Below, in pieces: positions 54,877-64,000 of a stretch of 64,000 bases of DNA. The notes beneath the pieces are model-generated. The model was not told where the DNA came from and did not search any database. It saw nothing but the letters and a program-made list of their open reading frames with translations. How positions within the stretch are numbered: the stretch's first letter is position 1; each line of letters opens with the position of its first letter. The stretch covers positions 23,555,335 through 23,619,334 of the forward strand of contig OZ020601.1 of the NCBI GenBank assembly GCA_963971535.1, in the 5' to 3' direction. This stretch comes from Notolepis coatsorum (lineage: Eukaryota; Chordata; Actinopteri; Aulopiformes; Paralepididae). Both the position numbers and the translations under genes were made by a program.

Positions 54877-55814
54877 CACTTTCAGAGCCCAAGCTTAACC
54901 TTGATTTACCGGTTGAATGCCCACCATCCACTTCAATGTTAGCATTAAAAACGCCTAATCTATGTTTTAAATTATGGCTATGTGTCTAATTTGCCCGTCG
55001 CTTATCAATGACTCGTTTTCCAGTCAACATTGTCGAAGCGGATTGTTTTTTTATCGGTTCATGTTCGTTTTATAGCATTTTGAAAAGCCCTCGTTTTCAA
55101 GGAAATTTTAAAGATTCCATGATAAAAGACGTTTACTGGAATATTCTAGAATACACAAAAACGTTGTCATTTTTCGGCCTATTTATGAATCGTTTTCAAA
55201 TAAACGCTAGATTATCGATAGTATACCGGTATGTGTACGTATGCACGCTAGATACGCAAGCTGAAAAATCGATTATCTTAGTTCCTCATCAGCGATCGCA
55301 CACACAGAGACACATCACACATAGGGCAAATGCTGAGATCTCAGCGAATACAACTCTGATTATCCCAAGACTGGTAAAATAGATTCCTTACCTCAGATCA
55401 GATGTTCTCCAAAAAGATCATTCCAATTCCTGATCGTCATTCCAAAAATCGATCACGCTTATTGATTGAGTATTGGCTACTGTGAATATATATTCCAGGC
55501 TGATTCCCGTCCCGCGATGACTTCCATGTTGAGCAGACAGCTTGCCAGCTCAAGGAGCCAGCTGGCTCCGCCTCTACATATCGACTGATCCCAGGTCAGT
55601 CTAAGCGACTGACCTGCAGTTACACAGGGTTAGACGATAGGGGGCGCTTTTTTCCATTCTGAGCTGCTGGAGGAACTGCTGTACCAACGGGAGACTCGGT
55701 TGATGAAATATGAATGGCTAATGGCTAATAAAAAAATTAAACGCTAATACACGTCGTGGGCATTCAGGCATTGGGCTGATAAAACGTCATATGACGTCAT
55801 GGGCACTGAAAGTG
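54877..55814. mobile_element. piggyBac-like TTAA MITE (family A), complete
   Basis: TTAA at 54873-54876 and 55815-55818. Ends CACTTTCAGAGCC and GGCACTGAAAGTG. It lies in the opposite orientation to 4533-5440 and is 938 bp. Its right edge is only 42 bp before the next exon. The 124-codon frame inside (55008) is without motif and not a gene. Confidence 0.92.
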
Positions 55815-55860
55815 TTAATGATCAGCTGGTTGGTAAGGCTGTTATCTGACACCCCCACAG

Positions 55861-55957
55861 GCCACATCATGTACTGCACTGGAGATGCCCACCAGCTCCG
55901 AGATCCTGCAGGTGATTCTGGAATATGTTTACACGGACGAGTCCCCCACCATCAAAG
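55861..55957 (+). CDS. ibtk: ibtk exon: second BTB, third part
   Basis: 97 nt (32 codons + 1). Acceptor ACACCCCCACAG, donor AAAG|GTCAGT. It encodes SCTALEMPTSSEILQVILEY VYTDE, the BTB end with the typical LxxxLEYxYTD pattern. Confidence 0.95.
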
Positions 55958-56737
55958 GTCAGTTCTCGCTCTTAGCTAATCCTTTAATATTGCTGAGGGT
56001 GGGAGTGTTGTGGGTGTGTATGTTTACATTTCTTTCTTTAATATTTTGTGAAATATGTCAATTGGAAAACATTTTCAATAAACAAATTTTTTTTTAAAAT
56101 TATAAAAGAAAATCATGTTGATTAAGAACAATTTGTTTAGATTATTATTCATCTGACATTGGAAGCAATGTTGCAGAAAGCACATGGTTGCTTAACGTAA
56201 TCTCTAGTTCAAGCCTATTCAACTAGCGGCCCGCCGGCCAGATACGGCCCTTTTGAATTTGTGTATGGCCTGCATGAGGCTGCCTGCAAAGCTGGCCTGT
56301 TAGGTATTTTTAAAGCACACGTGTTTCATTAATGTGAAAGAAAAAGGATGCGTGTGATTGATTTGTTTATTCCATGTAGTAATATATCTATTAACATTAC
56401 ACTGTTATTTGTAGTCATTCATTGATAGAGTATTCTGTGGCCCATGAACCCCAGTAATGTTCCTATTTGGCAACACAAGCTGTTGAAGAACCGGCTCTAG
56501 TTATTACATTGTTCCTTTGCTCAGCAGATAGGAGATTTGAAAAGGCTGAGATACCAAACTGAGTTGGAAAGAGAACCTTATTTATTCTTGTCTCTTGTGT
56601 GACGTTTGGGTCTAGGATTTCCTACATAATGTCTAGACACCGGCCGCGGTGGGGCACTGGTTGCAGTGGATATGGAAAAAGGACAAATTAATAATCATGT
56701 TTCCAGTCTAAACTCCCTCTCTCTCTCTTCACCACAG
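55958..56737 (+). other. ibtk intron with a hAT fragment
   Basis: GGCCCGCCGGCCAGATACGG near 56229 looks like one end of a hAT element (CAACTAGCGGCCCGC). Its partner was not found. The rest is unassigned. Confidence 0.4.
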
Positions 56738-56839
56738 AGTCTCTGAATGTGGAGTTTGTGTGTAACGTGTTGGTGGTGGCAGACCAGCTCCTCATCACAC
56801 GGCTGAAGGAGATGTGTGAGGTGGCCATCACTGAGAAAT
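56738..56839 (+). CDS. ibtk: ibtk exon: second BTB to BACK-like region
   Basis: 102 nt (2 + 33 codons + 1). Acceptor CTTCACCACAG, donor AAAT|GTAGGT. It encodes SLNVEFVCNVLVVADQLLIT and RLKEMCEVAITEK, matching the highly conserved VADQLLITRLKEICEVA of vertebrate IBTK. Confidence 0.97.
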
Positions 56840-56844
56840 GTAGG

Positions 56845-57040
56845 TCCCTCTCGCTTCCCTGTCTCCTCTCTTATCCCCCTCTCCTCTCTCATTCCCTCAT
56901 TCCCTCTCTCCTCTCCTTCTCTCCTCTCATTCCCCTCTCCTTCTCTTTCCCTTTCTCCTCTGTCTCTCCTCTTTCCCTGTCTCCCCTCTTCTCCTCTTCC
57001 GTTTCCCTTTCTCCTTCCCTTCTCTCCTCTTTTCCAATGT
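56845..57040. repeat. Pyrimidine-rich (CCTCTCTT)n tract
   Basis: About 200 bp of C/T-only variants of CCCTCTCCTCTC directly after the donor. A similar tract is at 57345-57428. Confidence 0.85.
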
Positions 57041-57118
57041 ACAGTTTCTACGTCAAATGTATATACTCCCTTTTCTTGACTCCTTCTGTATCACAAACAG
57101 TACTGTATTTGCAAATCT

Positions 57119-57340
57119 GGTATGTCATAAATGTATAGATGTAGCAGTACTGACTATCTGTATGTCATGTATGTCATATATGTCTATATGAATTGAAAAT
57201 GGGGGACCCTGATGGAAACAAGACAAACGTCTTTCTCAGGTCTGCATCCCCTTAACAATTGTATGTATTGAGCCGTACTGTATTGTACCCATTCTGCAAT
57301 CTGTTAAATAAAGTTTTCATTCATTCATTCATTCATTCTC
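57119..57340 (+). mobile_element. LINE-tail repeat (+), left arm of a palindrome
   Basis: Same family as 4450, here with an extra 5' part (ATAAATGTATAGATGTAGCA GTACTGAC). It ends in a CATTCATT tail. Paired with the inverted copy at 57429. Confidence 0.88.
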
Positions 57341-57428
57341 CCCTCCTCTTCTGTTTCCCATTCTCCTCCCCTTCTCTCCTCTTTCCCTTTCTCCCCTCCT
57401 CTTCTGTTTCACTTTCTCCTTCCCTTCT

Positions 57429-57642
57429 CTGATTGATTGATTGATTGAAAACTTTATTAACAGATTGCAGAATGGGTACAATACAGTACAGCTCAATACA
57501 CACAATTGTTAAGGGGATGCAGACCAGAGAAAGACTTTCGTCTTGTTTACATCAGGGTCCCCCATTTTCAATTCATCAGGACATATATGACATACAGATA
57601 GTCAGTACTGCTACATCTATACATTTATGACATACCAGACAT
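57429..57642 (-). mobile_element. LINE-tail repeat (-), right arm of a palindrome
   Basis: It starts GATTGATTGATTGATTGAAA and ends TCAGTACTGCTACATCTATA CATTTATGACATACC, the complement of the left arm. About 90 bp of pyrimidine-rich sequence separate the arms. Confidence 0.88.
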
Positions 57643-58098
57643 ACTCCTCTTTCCTTCTCCTGTTTCTCTTCTTTCCCTCTCAGAACCTTGTTGATTTTGA
57701 TGACCCCATGACCTTTCTTGCCATGACATTTGCTGTGCACATTCATGACCCCAACACAACCCATTGATTGTGGGTACTCCATGGCCTCTAACGCCACCAT
57801 CAGGCCACACTGAAAACAATATATTGTGAAAAGTAATAGCTAAATTGATTACATTTTATGTGCACATTCATGATCCCAGGAGGAAGACATATTGATTTTG
57901 GTGACCACCATCAGGCCAAACCACATGCATGACCACGAGAGGAATAAATCTAGTGTCTCCATCAGGTTAAACCTTCCGTTTTCAAATGAGCGCATATCCT
58001 GACCCGTCACAGATTTGCTGTGCACATGCATGACCCCTAGAGGGAGGAGCCTGTCGATTTTGGACCCTAGTTTGAAGGGGCTGTTTTGCTTTCCTCAG

Positions 58099-58216
58099 TG
58101 ACTCTGAAGAACGGCGCAGAGCTGCTGGAGTTCTCCGTCATGTACAACGCTGAGCAGCTCAAGCTCTCCTGTCTGCAGTTCATCGTGCTCAACATCGCCG
58201 CCCTGCTGGAGTCCAA
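58099..58216 (+). CDS. ibtk: ibtk exon: BACK-like region
   Basis: 118 nt (2 + 38 codons + 2). Acceptor TGCTTTCCTCAG, donor CAA|GTGAGG. It encodes LTLKNGAELLEFSVMYNAEQ LKLSCLQFIVLNIAALLES in pieces, the helical BACK-like region after BTB2. Confidence 0.96.
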
Positions 58217-58631
58217 GTGAGGGAGCAGTGTGACTGTGTCAAACATTGCAGTATCAAAGAACACAATATATATCAAGTTGAGAGTAAATATATTCTGAAC
58301 AAGAGTATATAGTATGATCCCATCTCAGAGTGGTGGAGGTTTTAAGACAACCTGACCTCTGTTGGGGAAGTAAAGATATAACATTACCAGCTTGTATCAT
58401 CAGCAACAACAGCTCTACTTTGTACTCTATATATATGCAATACAACAATATTGCAATACCTGCTAAAATATGATATTTTGCCCATATAGTTACATTTGTT
58501 CAAGATTTATGTGTTGAGATTATGAAAGTGTTTTGTGTAGAAGAGACAGAGGTTATAAACTCCCTGAAGAAATATTCCCTCTAGCAGTTTCTCCTTTCTT
58601 TTCATTTTGCATCAGGTGATCACTCAAAATA

Positions 58632-58820
<189 letters not shown>

Positions 58821-58828
58821 GCCCTCAG

Positions 58829-58889
58829 AGCTCTGGATGTTCTCAGTGAGGAGGTTCTGTTGGAGCTCTCTACAGCCTACAGGAGGATG
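58829..58889 (+). CDS. ibtk: ibtk exon: short, after the GT tract
   Basis: 61 nt (1 + 20 codons). Acceptor TCGCCCTCAG, donor ATG|GTGAGT. It encodes ALDVLSEEVLLELSTAYRRM, matching the conserved SLDVLSDGVLKDLSEFYRKM of IBTK. Confidence 0.96.
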
Positions 58890-59223
58890 GTGAGTCATGT
58901 GACCTCATCTCAGCCTAACCCTAACCCATACTGCCTGATTGGACATTTAGTCGAAAACTAAATGTCGAAGCTAGCCTAGTTTAGCACAAATGAATGGAAG
59001 CAGATACAGATCAGCTGGCCTAGCCAAAAACACCTCTCTCTGAATTTTAAGCTAGGCTAGTGGTCTGTATCTGCTTTCATTAATTTGGGCTAAGCTAGGC
59101 TAGCATGCAGCCGGATAGCTTTCAACTGAACGCCAGGCAGTATGGAAATTGGTATCTATCTTCTTGTCTGACTCTGGAGAAGATGGTAAGCGTATTTCCC
59201 ATAATGTTGGCGTGTTCCTTTAA

Positions 59224-60237
59224 AGGAAAACTCCAACATTTTGGGAAATTAGCTTATTTAACATCTTCCCTGGAGTTAGACAAGAAGATACATACCTTTT
59301 TTGTCTCTCTGCATGCATTAGGCTTAGGGAACGCCCGCACCGTTAGCTTAGCTTCATCACTGGAAGTGGGTCAGACCTTTACCCTGAAGTTCCCTACAGT
59401 CCCCTACAGTCACGAAATACACTCCAAATACAACTCCAAAACGTTCCTGTAAACATGTTGTGACCTGTGTATTTACCACGTGGAGAAAAATTATTGAATT
59501 CGACATTTACGTTTTCTAAGCAAATATACTCTGAATTATTTTTTGCCGAACCACTCCTCTCTGGGCTCAGTGATTTCACGTCACCAGTGCTACTTTCTAA
59601 CGTGAGGCCAGTGTTTGTTTACATTTTCATTTCATTCAAAGGATCCGAACCGATTGAAGTTTATGGATACCATGACTGTGGTAAGTTTTAAGGGGCTAGC
59701 GTTACACAATAAATTAGTTATAATAATACCACAAGTGTGGATTCACTCGCCCAAACCCCGTAGCCGTGCATCGCAGTCAGGAAAGGGGCTAACTAGGTCG
59801 ATAGTCCAGCAACGTTGTGACTGTCCTATTCATCAATCTCACAATATTCGCTAACGTTAGACAGATGGAATACAGCCTTCCATCTAAAAACATAAATGAA
59901 AACTTACCACAGTCATGGTATCCATAAACTTCAATCGGTTCGGATCCTTTGAATGAAATGAAAATGTAAACAAACACTGGCCTCACGTTAGAAAGTAGTG
60001 AAATCACTGAGCCCAGAGAGGAGTGGTTCGGCAAAAAAGAATTCTGAGTATATTTGCTTAGAAAACGTAAATGTCGAATTCAATTATTTTTTATTTCTCC
60101 ACGTGGTAAATACACAGGTCACAACATGTTTACAGGAACGTTTTGGAGTTGTATTTGGCGTGCATTTCGTGACTGTAGGGGACTGTAGGGAACTTCAGGG
60201 TAAATAAGCTAATTTCCCAAAATGTTGGAGTTTTCCT
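59224..60237. mobile_element. TTAA foldback element with ~300-bp arms
   Basis: TTAA at 59220-59223 and 60238-60241. Ends AGGAAAACTCCAACATTTTG and the complement. Inner arms 59376-59688 (CACGAAATACACTCCAAATA ... CCATGACTGTGGTAAG) and 60203-59901 are reverse complements, apart from an 11-bp deletion at the CGTCACCAGTG site. The loop is about 210 bp. Just before it (59180-59220) lies the right end of another member of the family (ATAATGTTGGCGTGTTCC), so two members sit end to end at one TTAA. Confidence 0.88.
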
Positions 60238-60292
60238 TTAAGGGACGGGCGAGCGTTATTCATTCACTTCCCCAGCCAGATCTTTCTTGCCG

Positions 60293-60366
60293 GTCCGGGG
60301 GATTGAACCGGTGACATTCCTGTCACAAGCCCACTCCTCTAACCTTCAGGCCGTCATTGCCCCAAA
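60293..60366 (-). mobile_element. tRNA-derived SINE head fragment
   Basis: The complement reads GCAATGACGGCCTGAAGGTT (A-box-like) then GTCACCGGTTCAATCCCCC (B box). No body is visible. It is about 140 bp before the exon at 60504. Confidence 0.6.
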
Positions 60367-60503
60367 TGATCTAGTAGCAATGTGCGGCAAGACAAATGTA
60401 AATTACCTAGTATAGTGTAACAATAATTAAAGTAATCACCATCTTCTTCTACTTCTTCTTCCTAAATGTCCCTTTAATCTGTTGTTGTTAATGTTGCCGT
60501 CAG

Positions 60504-60625
60504 ATCCCAGCCATGCAGAGGAGGCTGATCACGCCGTACCCTGACGCCCCAGATCTCAGCATCTACGAGGACGAGGACTCTGCATTCAGTCCCAAAGCTG
60601 AGATGGAGCTGGACTTCACCTGCAG
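60504..60625 (+). CDS. ibtk: ibtk exon: C-terminal region, acidic segment
   Basis: 122 nt (40 codons + 2). Acceptor TTGCCGTCAG, donor CAG|GTATAC. It encodes IPAMQRRLITPYPDAPDLS, then YEDEDSAFSPKAEMELDF, matching the PAMDRRVITPYQDGPDIS block of IBTK. Confidence 0.95.
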
Positions 60626-60785
60626 GTATACAGACATCGCTGCCTTCAGGATCCATGTCCCAGTTTTACAGTGTCATGCTCCTCGTGCTGCCGGACAACA
60701 TTTTTATTTTTGTATTACTGAATGTATGGAAATGAGGCATGAATAACTAGCCAAGGGTTCCTAATGTTTATTTTTTTGGTCTGGC

Positions 60786-61612
60786 TCCCTAAATGAGACT
60801 TTTAATCTCTTGGCCTGACACCAACCCTCATTAAAACATGTTTTAATCTCTTGGCCTGACACCAACCCTCATTAAAACATGTTTTAATCTCTTGGCCTGA
60901 CACCAACCCTCATTAGAACATGTTTTCATCTCTTGCCCTGACACCAACCCTCATTAGAACATGTTTTCATCTCTTGCCCTGACACCAACCCTCATTAGAA
61001 CATGTTTTCATCTCTTGCCCTGACACCAACCCTCATTAGAACATGTTTTAATCTCTTGCCCTGACACCAACCCTTATTAAAACATGTTTTCATCTCTTGC
61101 CCTGACACCAACCCTCATTAGAACATGTTTTCATCTCTTGCCCTGACACCAACCCTCATTAGAACATGTTTTAATCTCTTGCCCTGACACCAACCCTCAT
61201 TAGAACATGTTTTAATCTCCTGCCCTGACACCAACCCTCATTAAAACATGTTTTCATCTCTTGCCCTGACACCAACCCTCATTAAAACATGTTTTAATCT
61301 CTTGCCCTGACACCAACCCTCATTAGAACATGTTTTAATCTCTTGCCCTGACACCAACCCTCATTAGAACATGTTTTAATCTCTTGGCCTGACACCAACC
61401 CTCATTAAAACATGTTTTAATCTCTTGCCCTGACACCAACCCTCATTAGAACATGTTTTAATCTCTTGGCCTGACACCAACCCTCATTAAAACATGTTTT
61501 CATCTCTTGCCCTGACACCAACCCTCATTAAAACATGTTTTAATCTCTTGGCCTGACACCAACCCTCATTAAAACATGTTTTCATCTCTTGCCCTGACAC
61601 CAACCCTCATTA
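60786..61612. repeat. 41-bp minisatellite
   Basis: About 20 units of TTTTAATCTCTTGGCCTGAC ACCAACCCTCATTAAAACATG, with GCC/CCC and TTTCATC/TTTAATC variants. It passes directly into the 30-bp array. Confidence 0.96.
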
Positions 61613-61852
61613 AATATCTTAGAACCACTGATGTTAGGAAAACATATCTTAGAACCACTGATGTTAGGAGCAAATATCTTAGAACCACTGATGTTAGGAG
61701 CAAATATATTAGAACCACTGATGTTAGGAGCAAATATCTTAGAACCACTGATGTTAGGAGAAAATATCTTCGAACCACTGGTGTTGGGAACAAATATCTT
61801 AGAACCACTGGTGTTAGGAACAAATATCTTAGAACCACTGATGTTAGGAGCC
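61612..61852. repeat. 30-bp minisatellite
   Basis: Eight units of AAATATCTTAGAACCACTGA TGTTAGGAGC. The multiple-of-three period keeps frames open on both strands; no gene. Confidence 0.96.
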
Positions 61853-61931
61853 CCACCAGACACAAGTCTGAATAAAAAGTCAGTCGGTCATGGTGTAATA
61901 TCTTTATTTATTAATATCTTCCTGTCCTCAG

Positions 61932-62044
61932 GGAAACTCTGCTGAAGAAGGCCAAGATGAAGGCCAAGAAGAAACCACGCAAGCGGTCCGACAGCTCAGG
62001 AGGATACACACTCTCTGACATCATCCAGAGTCCCCCTGCTGCCG
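61932..62044 (+). CDS. ibtk: ibtk exon: basic C-terminal segment (NLS-like)
   Basis: 113 nt (1 + 37 codons + 1). Acceptor CCTGTCCTCAG, donor CCG|GTACAC. It encodes ETLLKKAKMKAKKKPRKRSD and SSGGYTLSDIIQSPPAA. KAKKKPRKR is a likely nuclear import signal, and SGGYxLSDIIQSP is invariant in IBTK. The donor runs straight into an AC repeat. Confidence 0.96.
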
Positions 62045-62103
<59 letters not shown>

Positions 62104-62216
62104 CACACCTACACACCTACACACACACACATACATACACACATACATACACACATATATACACACATATATACACACATATATACACACATACATACAT
62201 ACGCACACACATCGAC
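62045..62216. repeat. (AC)n microsatellite starting at the donor
   Basis: GTACACAC... runs 62045-62100 as pure AC, then ACACCT, ACATAC and ACATAT variants to about 62216. The donor GT is therefore the first dinucleotide before the array. Confidence 0.97.
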
Positions 62217-63011
62217 AGATTTTTAAAGGCCGATATAATAACGATAGTTATATAATATAACTATTGGAAACGCGATAACTGAACAATTACTTTTTTTACG
62301 TGCAAAATTACGTTATTTTCAATAGCTTCTGTGTGTTTACAGTTTTAGACTTGCAGAATTGCTCTTTTGTTTTGGAAAAAATAAATGTAAGTTGTTTTGG
62401 CCCGTTGTGTTTTGGTTGTTACTCATGGAAACTCTGCAGAAGTTAAAGTCTGCCTGATATCAAGAAACAAGATCTGTACACGTGTGATCTGGTGGATTAC
62501 ATGGTTGGAATACGTTCTCAATGGGCTGTTCTGTTGCATATGACTGGCCAGGATCACTTCTGTTGCACGTTAACATCACATTGTTAAATGCGAAAACCCA
62601 TCAATGTCCATGATGGATGTTCCCGCGGTGAGGATGATCTTTAATTTCATGAATGGATGGTTACTGAATTATTTGGAAGAGAGAACGCCAAATTGGTAAG
62701 TAATGACAACAGTGAATGGTTTCCTAATGTTTTCCTCCCTGGCTGCCTGCTTTATATATTGTAGAGATCACTTCTGTGGTTGGAGAAATAAAGTAAAAAT
62801 GGGTCAGATACAGTATGACTTGAATGTCATTGTCAGCCTTGCTGTAAAATCAGCTGTTCCGACGTTTTCCCGGGACAGATGTAGATGTTTCAACGCTACG
62901 TTGAAAAACTTAATTTAAAGTCTGTTGCGTATTAATGGCTGCATATCTGTACAGCAGTTACCACAGTCTGTGCCTAACACAGTTGTTTAGATTATTATGA
63001 GGAGTCAATCA
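62217..63011 (+). other. ibtk intron, unassigned
   Basis: Mixed sequence without recognised element or array. The frame at 62703 has no motif. Confidence 0.4.
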
Positions 63012-63380
63012 CACTCAAAGTGGTCCTCACTATCGGAGCCTAGTTGATACACAACCATAGTTAAAGTGGTCCTCACTATCAGAGCCTAGTTGATACACAA
63101 CCATAGTTAAAGTGGTCCTCACTATCAGAGCCTAGTTGATACACAACCATAGTTAAAGTGGTTCTAACTATCGGAGCCTAGTTGATACACAACCATAGTT
63201 AAAGTGGTCCTCACTATCAGAGCCTAGTTGATACACAACCATAGTTAAAGTGGTCCTCACTATCAGAGCCTAGTTGATACACAACCATAGTTAAAGTGGT
63301 CCTCACTATCAGAGCCTAGTTGATACACAACCATAGTTAAAGTGGTCCTCACTATCAGAGCCTAGTTGATACACAACCAT
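63012..63380. repeat. 46-bp minisatellite
   Basis: Eight units of AAAGTGGTCCTCACTATCAG AGCCTAGTTGATACACAACC ATAGTT. Followed by an AC microsatellite (63411-63482). Confidence 0.96.
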
Positions 63381-63410
63381 TGGTGCAGATTAATCAGTCG
63401 ACCTCTAATA

Positions 63411-63482
63411 CATGTGTGTGTACACACACACATACACACACACACACACACCTACACACACACACACACACACTCACTCACT
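63411..63482. repeat. (CA)n microsatellite
   Basis: Interrupted CA dinucleotides with a CACTCACTCA end, about 100 bp before the last exon. Confidence 0.95.
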
Positions 63483-63578
63483 TGAGTAATAGGTTGGCTA
63501 TTTATATTCAAAAGCCACAGAGTTTAATTTCACTGACCAGATGATTAATAATAAAACACCAGATACTTGTTGTTTCAG

Positions 63579-63724
63579 TGGTGTCTCCCAGCCTGGGGAA
63601 GTCGGGGAAGACTAACTCCATGGAGTCCCTGCAGGAGCTGCTGACCTCGGACTCTGAGGGCAGCTCCATGGGGGTGGGCAGCCCCCGGGACCTGCAGTCA
63701 CCCATCTCCCACCACAAGACGGAG
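63579..63724 (+). CDS. ibtk: ibtk exon: serine-rich C-terminal block, two possible donors
   Basis: 146 nt (2 + 48 codons) to the first donor GAG|GTACGG. Acceptor TTGTTTCAG. It encodes VVSPSLGKSGKTNSMESLQE and LLTSDSEGSSMGVGSPRDLQ, nearly identical to vertebrate IBTK. A 60-bp tandem duplication (63703-63762, 63763-63822) copies the exon end and donor; the second donor (after 63784) would add 20 in-frame codons with no stop. The first donor gives the length closer to other vertebrates. Confidence 0.92.
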
Positions 63725-63825
63725 GTACGGACCGCTGGAGGCACAGACTATCAAACAGAGGACATCTCCCACGACAAGACAGAGGTACGGACCGCTGGAG
63801 GCACAGACTATCAAACAGAAGATCC
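63703..63825. repeat. 60-bp tandem duplication across the exon donor
   Basis: Two copies of CATCTCCCACNACAAGACNG, AGGTACGGACCGCTGGAGGC and ACAGACTATCAAACAGA. The period is exactly 60 bp, so each copy carries the donor in the same frame. Confidence 0.95.
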
Positions 63826-64000
63826 ATAACAACATATCCTGGTCCCAGAGAAGAGAATGCAGTCAGGTTTAAAATAATGTTTGCAATACACTCCAATAGT
63901 CCTGTAGACTGATGTATTACATCTTAATACAAGAGCCTGGAGTGAAGACGTCTTGCAGTAGACGATACATGGTGCCACTATATATTTGATTAGATACATG

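Noticed and set aside
55008..55382. 124-codon frame in the TTAA MITE as a transposase
   Set aside because: No DDE or other motif, and the reverse-oriented family member at 4533-5440 does not keep a matching long frame (only a 73-codon stretch at 5087-5308).

Overview
This window is vertebrate nuclear DNA, almost certainly from a teleost fish; I cannot name the species. The evidence is a 20-exon run of one vertebrate gene with GT-AG introns, fish-type tRNA-derived SINEs, an L2-type and an L1/Tx1-type LINE, many small hAT and TTAA-target transposons, and very dense mini- and microsatellites. There is no bacterial-style gene organisation.

The only host gene I can support is ibtk (inhibitor of Bruton tyrosine kinase), on the + strand. 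Twenty exons lie between 6597 and 63724 (or 63784). All reading-frame phases agree and the exons join into 925 uninterrupted codons. They encode the RCC1-like repeats (6597-26089), a linker, the first BTB domain (exon 41945-42329), a basic linker, the second BTB/BACK-like region (53119-58216) and part of the basic, serine-rich C-terminal region. The N-terminal ankyrin exons and the final exons lie outside the window. Coding sequence is only about 2.8 kb of 57 kb.

Layout: 1-2903 is a broken L2-type LINE carrying a hAT insertion. 2.9-6.0 kb is old transposon sequence with a TTAA-target (piggyBac-like) MITE inside a LINE-tail repeat. 6.0-6.6 kb is a 40-bp minisatellite that runs into the first exon. 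The 17-kb intron 6722-23748 is a nested pile: a TTAA element split by a 4.2-kb hAT, a MITE with a hAT inside it, two 21-bp minisatellites (one split twice by hAT elements), and a 40-bp minisatellite. 23.7-31.4 kb holds five exons (23749, 24545, 25972, 28232, 31321) among SINEs and minisatellites. 31.4-38.8 kb is one intron with three hAT elements, two SINEs and a 1.3-kb minisatellite. 42.9-49.2 kb is an almost full-length L1/Tx1-like LINE. 49.3-63.8 kb holds the remaining exons with palindromic MITEs and more tandem repeats.

The most unusual theme is that tandem duplications repeatedly start or end exactly at ibtk splice sites. Arrays copy the donors of exons 28232-28412 and 40061-40214. Single duplications copy the acceptor of exon 23749 and the donor of exon 63579. 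A 186-bp GT tract forms the acceptor region of exon 58829, and an AC tract begins at the donor of exon 61932. This could produce decoy or alternative splice sites; RNA data would be needed to show it.
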